The notes beneath the pieces were generated by a model, which saw only the letters and a list, made by a program, of their open reading frames with translations, was not told where the DNA came from and did not search any database. A DNA stretch of 28,800 nucleotides from JBBTSB01 sp964355775 (GTDB lineage: Bacteria; Patescibacteriota; Minisyncoccia; 2-02-FULL-40-12; IGHO2-01-FULL-4-A): contig CAYHEP010000007.1 of assembly GCA_964355775.1 (NCBI GenBank), positions 1 through 28,800 of the forward strand, given 5' to 3'. Numbering within the stretch: position 1 is the first letter of the stretch; each line of letters begins with the position of its first letter. The translations under genes were made by a program, and so were the position numbers. Of the stretch, positions 1 to 5,158 are shown one piece after another.

Positions 1-133
1 CCAGCTTCATGATACTGCCGTCGCCGTATTTTTGCTGGATTTCTTGGATCGCAAGTTCTACTGCCTTGCCCGTACCGTCGCCTTGGGTTTTTATGGGTTT
101 CTCGTCTTCTTTGTCTTTTTTAAATTTTGACAT
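1..133 (-). CDS. recA: RecA recombinase, N-terminal fragment cut by the window edge
   Basis: RecA is the ATP-dependent strand-exchange protein of homologous recombination and the SOS co-protease. Only the first 44 codons lie in the window. After a charged, lysine/aspartate-rich leader of about 20 residues, the translation contains AVELAIQEIQQKYGDGSIMK, which matches the RecA N-terminal helix and the G-(K/D)-GSIM signature seen in almost all RecA proteins. The start is the ATG at 131-133, placed by a -10-like TACACT ending 6 nt upstream. The Walker A motif and the core lie outside the window. No LexA-type operator was seen in front of it. Identification is confident despite the short fragment. 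Confidence 0.9.
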   Translation of the reverse strand, partial: MSKFKKDKEDEKPIKTQGDGTGKAVELAIQEIQQKYGDGSIMKL

Positions 134-139
134 GACTAC

Positions 140-168
140 AGTGTAAACTATTCAATTTCATTCTTCAA
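140..168 (-). promoter_or_regulatory. Candidate leaderless recA promoter
   Basis: On the minus strand TTGAAG (163-168) and TACACT (140-145) are separated by 17 nt, and TACACT ends exactly 6 nt before the recA ATG. With standard sigma-70 geometry, transcription would start at the A of the start codon. There is no Shine-Dalgarno sequence between. Confidence 0.55.
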
Positions 169-171
169 CAA

Positions 172-238
172 CCCCCTCTATCCCCCTTACGCTAAGGGAG
201 AAGGGGTTTCTGCTCCTCCCCTTGAACTGAAGGGGAGG
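172..238. repeat. Tandem palindromic element (two hairpins)
   Basis: There are two adjacent inverted repeats. The first is imperfect and centred on CCCTTA-cgc-TAAGGG (184-198). The second is a perfect 9-bp stem, CCTCCCCTT (215-223) with AAGGGGAGG (230-238), around a 6-nt loop. A similar pair lies at 3382-3438. Both abut the stop codon of a minus-strand gene through a shared GGGGTTA edge. Probably a REP/BIME-like element. Confidence 0.6.
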
Positions 239-248
239 TCGGGAGGGG

Positions 249-401
249 TTACTTGATCGGATTTTGGCCGCGGATCACTCGGATGAGCACCATGATGATG
301 GCGATCACCAACAGGAGGTGGATGAATCCGCTCACCACATGAAAACCGACAAACCCCACGAGCCACAACGCGATCAGTACGATTGCGATTGTTGTTAACA
401 T
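249..401 (-). CDS. lmo0937-family small membrane protein (50 aa)
   Basis: This short ORF encodes a very hydrophobic 50-aa protein with two membrane segments (about residues 3-20 and 25-43) joined by a glycine/histidine-containing turn, and ending in a basic tail RVIRGQNPIK. The pattern, an opening MLxTIAxxLxxLWLxG followed by IHLLLVIAIIMVLIRxIRG, matches the lmo0937 family (DUF5670), whose members are near 50 aa and have no known biochemical function. A TAAAAT hexamer ends 6 nt before the ATG, as at other first genes here. The stop codon lies at the edge of the palindromic element 172-238. It is transcribed towards recA, but recA has its own promoter. Confidence 0.8.
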   Translation of the reverse strand: MLTTIAIVLIALWLVGFVGFHVVSGFIHLLLVIAIIMVLIRVIRGQNPIK

Positions 402-407
402 GCTCCA

Positions 408-413
408 ATTTTA
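408..413 (-). promoter_or_regulatory. -10-like hexamer of the lmo0937-type gene
   Basis: TAAAAT on the minus strand ends 6 nt before the ATG at 401. No convincing -35 was seen, because the upstream sequence is the GC-rich hairpin pair at 426-469. Confidence 0.4.
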
Positions 414-425
414 CACTACCTCTTG

Positions 426-469
426 CCCCGACGCCATAGGGTCGGGGAGCCGACCGCAAGCGTCGGCTC
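426..469. repeat. Two adjacent GC-rich hairpins after a zinc-ribbon gene
   Basis: The first hairpin is CCCCGAC (426-432) with GTCGGGG (441-447). The second is GAGCCGAC (447-454) with GTCGGCTC (462-469). They lie 3 nt beyond the stop codon of the minus-strand gene that ends at 473. No T-tract follows on either strand, so a palindromic repeat or 3'-end stabiliser is as likely as a terminator. Confidence 0.55.
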
Positions 470-472
470 TGA

Positions 473-874
473 TTATACGACCTCATTCTGGTAACAGCTT
501 TCGCAATACACAATCTCAGGACGATCGGGAGCATACGAAGTTGCGATAGCCATACCGCATTTTGCACAGGTACGATCATAGAGCATGCTCTTGTTGCGTT
601 GGGCGATGCGATATTTGTGTCGGCAGTTCAGGCAGGTGCGGGGCAAAGGAATTTTTTCGGTCCGCAAAAATCCCAGTTCACGTTCTATGATGCGGTAGGC
701 TCGTTTACACTCAATGCACACAATGAGTTCCTTAGTGAGTTCATCCTTCGCGTCCTCGATCGCATCCGGAAGATCTTTCGCTTCCATGGTCACCTCATAC
801 TCCTTTTGATCCACCTCGGTCCAAGTATACCCTTTTTGGAGTGCCTCTTCCTTGGTCAGATCAAAGTGATCCAT
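473..874 (-). CDS. C-terminal part of zinc-ribbon paralog 1 (split by a frameshift)
   Basis: This 133-aa reading frame is the tail of the gene that begins at 2163. It aligns with the last ~140 residues of the paralog ending at 3455. It carries a full terminal zinc module: CIEC, then LPRTCLNCRH, then CAKCG, then an ending PEIVYCESCYQ, giving four CxxC knuckles. The frame stays open upstream of this ATG to 922, and the residues there (PIELSPYG) continue the family sequence, so the ATG at 874 is only the first in-frame Met and is probably not a real start. It may be made by -1 frameshifting from the upstream frame, or it may be a broken gene or a sequencing error. Function unknown. Confidence 0.75.
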   Translation of the reverse strand: MDHFDLTKEEALQKGYTWTEVDQKEYEVTMEAKDLPDAIEDAKDELTKELIVCIECKRAYRIIERELGFLRTEKIPLPRTCLNCRHKYRIAQRNKSMLYDRTCAKCGMAIATSYAPDRPEIVYCESCYQNEVV

Positions 875-909
875 TATGATGTCTGAATTTGCCCCATACG
901 GCGAAAGCT

Positions 910-2163
910 CTATGGGAAAAAATCCCCATACTTATATACCCTTCCTGCCTTATCTATGTATGGCACTTTTGACATTTGATCTTTGATTTTTGAGATTTGC
1001 GCGAAGTACTCATCGCGCTCATACTGCTTGTTTAAAATACAGTACTGCTTCTTGCGCAAACCAACACAGCCAAAACAATCCTGCACCGATACGCAGGACA
1101 GGGAATACTCGACGTCGCGGATGTGTTCATAGCACTCCGCACTGAATTTGAGTCCATTGGCCATCCCGGAACCAATCACCTCGTAGCAAAGCTGGTTGTT
1201 TTCGCCCCACATGGTTATATCGTAGCAGTCTTCGTTTTTGGGAATCGCCTGGTATTGAACAAATTTCATGTCTTTACTCTCGCGCACGAGATAGCTGTAG
1301 TGAACATTTTTGCAATTGAAAATATATTCCCCACTCACGTTTTCATTTTTCACGCCTTGCATGAATTTGTTGGGAAACTGGAGCCAAAAATCGCGGGCTT
1401 TCTTTTGAAGTTCTTGCAAACCGGAATATGTATTGAGTTTCATATCCGCGACTTTCTTTTCGTATTCTTCTTTGGTATAGGGCTCATTGAAAATATGGTA
1501 GCTCTTGCCCACGAGATTTACACATCCCACGCAGTTGCTCGAGCTACGGCAGTTTTTGGAAAACCACATATTGTGGCAATCGTTGCAAAGTGACGAATAG
1601 AAACATTGATAGCAGTTGATGGTCATAAAACACACGTGACATCGCTCGCATTTTGAAAGATGAGAGTTATCAAAGCAGTTTTTGGAGTAGTCCACCGCAT
1701 TGCCGTATGCGCTGTCTTCGGTACTACTGATCTGAAACATCAGGTAGCAGTTTTTGAGGTACGAAGCATTGGCACAGTAGTCGGAGTTTGTTACCTGAAC
1801 GACATTGCGGCAAAACAGCGGCGCTTTATGAAAAAGCTCGAAGAGCTGATCAAAAAATGGCCTCGAAAAATCATAGTCCCGTCCCGTGGCCATTTGATCC
1901 CAATCATCGCCGTACCATTCTTCTTGCGAATACAAAGTGAGCCCTGCTTGTGGCGGGTACAGCGTGAAAATATCTTTTCCTGATTTTGCGCTCTTCGCTT
2001 TTTTGAGCGATCGCTCGTTTCTATACGCGCACCTCCGCTGAAACCGGCACTGCCAACAAAACGTCGGCGGAGGCACTTTTATCTTCTCATAAAAATCAAA
2101 GTCATCGGGTTCGATGGTAAATGGTGTTTTGCAGTTCTGGCAGGTTTTAGTTTCTGACGTCAT
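910..2163 (-). CDS. Zinc-ribbon paralog 1, N-terminal and middle part (frame ends early)
   Basis: This is a 417-aa product of a cysteine-rich family of unknown function that I recognise from CPR genomes. CxxC pairs at residues 8-11 and 36-39 flank the family signature FDFYEKIKVPPPTFC, followed by RNERSL. The third and fourth CxxC knuckles of the N-terminal module, present in the paralog starting at 6752, are lost. The middle is a long run of spaced Cys, Asn-Cys and Asp-Cys motifs, suggestive of a repetitive solenoid. It contains two copies of a GC-V-(N/G)-L...Y-x-I-(F/L)-N-x-(E/Q)-Y unit. The frame stops just after GDFFP, where both paralogs continue with (M)xxSP(F/Y); the rest is in the -1 frame at 473-874. 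Its ATG is 1 nt beyond the stop of the upstream broken ORF, so translation may be coupled. Confidence 0.8.
   Translation of the reverse strand: MTSETKTCQNCKTPFTIEPDDFDFYEKIKVPPPTFCWQCRFQRRCAYRNERSLKKAKSAKSGKDIFTLYPPQAGLTLYSQEEWYGDDWDQMATGRDYDFSRPFFDQLFELFHKAPLFCRNVVQVTNSDYCANASYLKNCYLMFQISSTEDSAYGNAVDYSKNCFDNSHLSKCERCHVCFMTINCYQCFYSSLCNDCHNMWFSKNCRSSSNCVGCVNLVGKSYHIFNEPYTKEEYEKKVADMKLNTYSGLQELQKKARDFWLQFPNKFMQGVKNENVSGEYIFNCKNVHYSYLVRESKDMKFVQYQAIPKNEDCYDITMWGENNQLCYEVIGSGMANGLKFSAECYEHIRDVEYSLSCVSVQDCFGCVGLRKKQYCILNKQYERDEYFAQISKIKDQMSKVPYIDKAGRVYKYGDFFP
916..922 (-). other. T-TTT-TTC slippery heptamer at the frameshift
   Basis: The mRNA-sense sequence reads GAT TTT TTC CCA TAG, so the heptamer T_TTT_TTC is in the phase needed for -1 slippage and lies 3 nt before the stop codon. 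A -1 shift gives FFPIELSPYG, matching both paralogs. CCCATA and TATGGG can pair across a 12-nt loop immediately downstream. A single-base homopolymer deletion explains it equally well. Confidence 0.5.
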
Positions 2164-2164
2164 A

Positions 2165-2533
2165 CTATCTATTCTTCAAATTCAATCTTAACCCACTCGT
2201 CCACATGATCGGATCACGATCAAAGGCGGCTTCATATACTCCTCGTGCACTCATGAGCTTGCCAAGCGTAAAAAGATAATCACAAAGTTCTTCTCCTCAG
2301 CGACCATGCAATTCTCCCCATTTCGTACTGGCTATGCGCGCAAGTTCACTGGCGCGGGGAACCGCAACAAGTGATGTCGGTTCGTCGGAAGTTTGTCGTA
2401 CTGCTCTCGCGTCAGGATCAAGCTCGGAGCCTGTCTCGATGAGCTTTGCAAGCATACGCTCCATCTCCTCCATTGTTTCGATGAGAGATTCTATATCGCG
2501 CTCCGGTGATTCTCCTCTGTATCCTTCACCCAT
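2165..2533 (-). pseudogene. Unrecognised ORF interrupted by one in-frame TGA
   Basis: The first open segment (2297-2533) encodes 78 aa, with an acidic amphipathic stretch near residues 10-40. It ends at a TGA (2297-2299). The same frame then stays open for 43 more codons to a TAG at 2165-2167. That extension looks like protein (it includes GEELCDYLFTLGKLMSARG) and its stop lies 1 nt before the ATG of the zinc-ribbon gene, an arrangement typical of coupled genes. I infer a single 122-codon gene with a nonsense mutation or base-call error. The family is not recognised. It sits downstream of the PIN module and of a repeat copy of another gene's 3' end. Confidence 0.5.
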
Positions 2534-2549
2534 AGTAATAATTTTACAT

Positions 2550-2600
2550 TTATTTCACCTCTTCCCACAACCCCTTAAACAGCGCTCGCATGTCAAAGCA
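2550..2600 (-). pseudogene. Remnant: duplicated 3' end of a gene
   Basis: This minus-strand stretch encodes only the terminal peptide FDMRALFKGLWEEVK and a TAA. It is an imperfect direct repeat of the gene end at 3199-3245 (NMRALFKGLWEEVR), with about 36 of 43 bases identical. It overlaps the last codons of the PIN gene in another frame and has no upstream coding part. Confidence 0.6.
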
Positions 2601-2991
2601 TTTTTATAAACTGCGCCGGGGTTATGATTGTGATGCTTTGATATTGTTTCATATCCAAGAGATCGCGATCGCCAGTGACGATGTAGTCTGCATTGCCGGC
2701 GAGTGCGCATTCGATGATTTTGTCGTCATCCGGATCGGTTTTAACCACACGAAGATGGGTACTCGAAATTACAAGTTCAGCGTGGGCTAAAATTGGCCCA
2801 AGAAAATTTTTGACCTCATCTGCACTGGCGCGAAACTTTCCCAGCAGCTTATCTAGTACCTCTTCAGCAAGGGGTTCAGAGATGATAATTTGGAAATCAC
2901 GCTCGACTCCTTTGCGGACAATGCGACGGGGCGGGCCATTCCAAAATGCCGCTGAAATAAGAACGTTCGAATCGAGAACGGCTTTAATCAT
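2593..2991 (-). CDS. PIN-domain toxin (VapC-like ribonuclease)
   Basis: This 132-aa protein fits the 'PIN family putative toxin-antitoxin component' group (COG1569-like). PIN toxins are Mg2+-dependent RNases of type II systems. The expected acidic residues are visible: D7 in VLDSNVL, the E43/E44 pair, the DPDDDKIIECA block (residues 86-96) and D108 in TGDRDLL. The length is normal for the family. It starts within the end of the preceding antitoxin gene (8-nt overlap, ATGATTAA), so the two are translated together. It is bracketed by two copies of the same gene end (2550-2600 and 3199-3245), suggesting arrival as a small cassette. Confidence 0.88.
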   Translation of the reverse strand: MIKAVLDSNVLISAAFWNGPPRRIVRKGVERDFQIIISEPLAEEVLDKLLGKFRASADEVKNFLGPILAHAELVISSTHLRVVKTDPDDDKIIECALAGNADYIVTGDRDLLDMKQYQSITIITPAQFIKML

Positions 2992-3184
2992 CTTTTAAAA
3001 CATCTGCTTTGGTGATACCTTTCTTGCGAGCGAAAGCTTCCAGTTTTTTAGTAGCTTGATCAAACTGTTTCAAAGAGTTCATGATCTTGAACTTGGTACG
3101 CAATTCTCGCATTTCACGGGACAAAACCGCCTGGTTTTGAGCCAGTTGTTGATAGTTTGCAGGGGTAGAAGTTTGATTATTCAT
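2984..3184 (-). CDS. Putative antitoxin partner of the PIN toxin
   Basis: This 66-aa, charged, mostly helical protein contains REMRELRTKFKIM and ends in FARKKGITKADVLKDD. Its size, its position directly upstream and its 8-nt overlap with the PIN gene point to the antitoxin; no DNA-binding fold was confidently recognised. Two starts are possible. The ATG at 3184 lies 6 nt after TATAAT and would be leaderless. A GTG at 3199 overlaps the TAG of the upstream remnant and has a strong AGGAGG sequence 7 nt upstream. I prefer the ATG because MNNQTSTP is the more natural N-terminus and it matches the leaderless pattern elsewhere in the window. Confidence 0.7.
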   Translation of the reverse strand: MNNQTSTPANYQQLAQNQAVLSREMRELRTKFKIMNSLKQFDQATKKLEAFARKKGITKADVLKDD

Positions 3185-3190
3185 GAGACA

Positions 3191-3219
3191 ATTATACACT
3201 ATCTCACCTCCTCCCACAA
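3191..3219 (-). promoter_or_regulatory. Candidate leaderless promoter of the PIN module
   Basis: TTGTGG (3214-3219), 17 nt, TATAAT (3191-3196), then 6 nt to the ATG at 3184. The promoter is embedded in the 3' end of the upstream gene remnant. It would also drive the interrupted ORF and zinc-ribbon paralog 1. Confidence 0.5.
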
Positions 3220-3318
3220 CCCTTTAAACAACGCCCTCATGTTTCGGGCCATGACGGGGTCATGGATATCAACGAGGTAATGCGGCCGCTCCCGTAATAC
3301 TATCAAGTAGTTTGACCA
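3199..3318 (-). pseudogene. Remnant of a gene 3' end (regulator-like tail)
   Basis: About 40 codons remain. They read YLIVLRERPHYLVDIHDPVM, then ARNMRALFKGLWEEVR. The pattern (hydrophobic strand, I-x-D-P-x-x-A-R, then ALF..LW) resembles the last segment of TrmB-like, phospholipase-D-fold regulators. That is a weak family guess. Upstream the frame runs into the hairpin at 3323-3362 and a palindromic repeat, so the N-terminal part is missing. The final codons include the AGGAGGTGA that could act as ribosome-binding site for the GTG start of the antitoxin. Confidence 0.5.
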
Positions 3319-3322
3319 ACGA

Positions 3323-3367
3323 GAAGAGCCCCATCGGGTGCGCTCACTCGGTGGGGCTCTTCTTTTT
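3323..3367 (+). terminator. Orphan intrinsic terminator
   Basis: A perfect 11-bp stem pairs GAAGAGCCCCA (3323-3333) with TGGGGCTCTTC (3352-3362), and TTTTT follows at 3363-3367. The T-tract is on the plus strand only, yet no plus-strand gene lies upstream in the window. It probably survives from a lost or rearranged gene. Confidence 0.65.
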
Positions 3368-3381
3368 ATATACCCTCCCAA

Positions 3382-3438
3382 CCTCCCTTTACCTTAAAGG
3401 GAGGAGCTAGTCTGCCCCCTCTTAAGGTAAGAGGGGGC
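3382..3438. repeat. Tandem palindromic element (second copy)
   Basis: Two perfect short-loop hairpins: CCTCCCTTTA (3382-3391) with TAAAGGGAGG (3395-3404), and GCCCCCTCTTA (3414-3424) with TAAGAGGGGGC (3428-3438). It resembles 172-238 in composition, in having two hairpins and in the GGGGTTA edge that supplies the stop codon of the adjacent minus-strand gene. Confidence 0.65.
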
Positions 3439-3454
3439 TAGGGGGCAATAGGGG

Positions 3455-5158
3455 TTACATCACTTCTTGCTGATAGCACGCCTCGCAATATACTTTTTCT
3501 TTACGATCCGGCGAATATGACGTTTCGATATCTTTACCGCATTTTGAGCATTGTCGTTTCCAAAGCTTGAGCGGATTGCGGTATTTCAGGCGGGCATAGT
3601 GGCGGCAGTTGGGGCAGAGGCGGGGAAGGGGGAGACCGCGTCCGCCACCCGAACTGGCGGATCCGCCAGCCCATATGGCGGACTGATAAAACTGCAACTC
3701 CGGCGGAATGATCTTGAAAGCGGTAGTACACTGCTCGTTGCAACTCGCGCCATGCTCGCATCCGATAATTTCTTTTAAAATATCTTCCCCCACATTTTTG
3801 ATATGATCGGGAAGCTCGGAAGCTTTTTTTGTGATCGCATACGTCTTGGTTTCCGGATCGAGCCAGCGTAAACCCTTCGACGCAGCTTCTGCCTTGCTTA
3901 TCGGAAAATATTCCTGCGCGATCGTTTCGTTGTAGGCAAAGGGGCTCATCTCCATCGGAAAAAAACTGCCGTATTCATCCCCCATGCTTGCGATGATCTG
4001 CGCCGTGAGCTTTTCATACTCTTCTTTAGAGTACTGCTTGTTCAAGATGCAATATTCTTTGCTCCGTAAACCGACACAACCAAACAAATTTGAACTTGCG
4101 TGACAACTCATGCAGTAGCGGACATCGTGGCTGGTGTAGGTCGTGATCGTGCCGACGATATTGTTGCTTTCGTTGGTGTCGACGTTTTCATAGCCATTCT
4201 CCACTTTGTAGGAACCCATGGAATCCTGCAATGATTTTGACATCATGCAAGCTACCACATAGTGCGCATCCTCAACATCCTCAAAAAGCTCAAAAGCAAA
4301 GCTGCAATTTTTTGAATTGGTAATAAAGTTGCCCATGCAGTTGTTGGAACCCACAATGTTTGCGTGGCGATGAATGGCATTCGCCTTGAGTTCTTCAAAT
4401 TTCTTTTTTAATTCTTCGGCTTGTTTATAGGATCCAAGATCAAACTCCGCCAATTTTTTCTTGTATTCTTCTTTCGAATACTGTTCGTTAAAAATGCAAT
4501 ACGACTTCCCTATGAGATTTGTACAGCCAAAACAATACTGACAATTCCGACAATCAAAAAGAAACGCACTATTGGTGCACGATTTGCAATTCGCGCTGTA
4601 GGAAAGACTATGGGATGCGTAGCAATCCACTAATTCATGACCAAGTTCGATATCCCCAGCCATGAGAACATCTTGTGTGTCACGACATCGCAAGGCCTTG
4701 TTGGCAAAGCGGACGTTTTCATTGAGTCCTGCCGCAAAGACGAGATAACAATTTTTGTTAAATTCGGTCCAGTTGGAATAGTCGGAATTTACGGAATTCA
4801 CGACGGACAAGTTTGGCAGCGGCACCGCATTGCGCAGTTCCATAAATTGTTCAAAAAAAGATTTGGCAGGATCATAGTCTCGTCCATACTCCATCGCATC
4901 CCAACCATCTGACCACCAAAACTGATAGTCATACACCTTGCCGACGCCCTGCGAGTACATGCTGATCAGCTCCTCCGTGTGCCCCGGCGCATCGCATTTG
5001 CGCTTGTGCAGTGACCGCTCATTTCTCCACGCAAACCTCCGACGCGCCCGACACTCCGGACACCACGTCGGTGGCGGGACAGCAAGCTTTTCATAAAACC
5101 CAACATCATCGGAAGTGATGGCGAACGGGCTCTTACAATTTTTGCATATAGCATTCAT
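3455..5158 (-). CDS. Zinc-ribbon paralog 2 (567 aa, intact)
   Basis: This is a full-length member of the CPR cysteine-rich family. The N-terminal module has CKNC (5-8) and CPEC (33-36) around FYEKLAVPPPTWC, then RNERSLHKRKC; its third and fourth knuckles are degraded. The middle has Asn-Cys/Asp-Cys repeats and two GCVGLR/GCTNL...YCI(L/F)NxQYSKEEY units. The C-terminal module mirrors the N-terminal one (LCPNCRHYARLKYRN, CSKCG, YCEACYQ). Compared with the siblings there is an extra SAIWAGGSASSGGG, encoded by a palindromic element at 3641-3682. The start overlaps the end of the upstream paralog by 26 nt, and the two are surely co-transcribed. Localisation is probably cytosolic since no signal peptide is visible. 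Function unknown; metal or nucleic-acid binding is an inference from the zinc knuckles. Confidence 0.85.
   Translation of the reverse strand: MNAICKNCKSPFAITSDDVGFYEKLAVPPPTWCPECRARRRFAWRNERSLHKRKCDAPGHTEELISMYSQGVGKVYDYQFWWSDGWDAMEYGRDYDPAKSFFEQFMELRNAVPLPNLSVVNSVNSDYSNWTEFNKNCYLVFAAGLNENVRFANKALRCRDTQDVLMAGDIELGHELVDCYASHSLSYSANCKSCTNSAFLFDCRNCQYCFGCTNLIGKSYCIFNEQYSKEEYKKKLAEFDLGSYKQAEELKKKFEELKANAIHRHANIVGSNNCMGNFITNSKNCSFAFELFEDVEDAHYVVACMMSKSLQDSMGSYKVENGYENVDTNESNNIVGTITTYTSHDVRYCMSCHASSNLFGCVGLRSKEYCILNKQYSKEEYEKLTAQIIASMGDEYGSFFPMEMSPFAYNETIAQEYFPISKAEAASKGLRWLDPETKTYAITKKASELPDHIKNVGEDILKEIIGCEHGASCNEQCTTAFKIIPPELQFYQSAIWAGGSASSGGGRGLPLPRLCPNCRHYARLKYRNPLKLWKRQCSKCGKDIETSYSPDRKEKVYCEACYQQEVM
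3641..3682. repeat. In-frame tandem palindrome inside zinc-ribbon paralog 2
   Basis: Two adjacent 21-bp units each read TCCGCCA-N7-TGGCGGA (3641-3661 and 3662-3682). The total of 42 bp is 14 codons and keeps the frame, coding on the minus strand for SAIWAGG and SASSGGG. Paralogs 1 and 3 lack it between the conserved EL.F and LPLPR segments. Confidence 0.75.

Noticed and set aside
187..579. 130-aa minus-strand frame crossing 249-579
   Set aside because: It covers two palindromic elements and other frames of the lmo0937-type and zinc-ribbon genes. Its composition (Arg/Pro/Ser-rich) is typical of a shadow frame.
2165..2533. TGA recoded as glycine (Gracilibacteria-type code 25)
   Set aside because: TGA is the terminal codon of several intact genes here, including those ending at 7356, 7994, 8246, 22121 and 25057, some in ATGA overlaps. 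Long genes such as rpoB, rpoC and ftsK contain no in-frame TGA.
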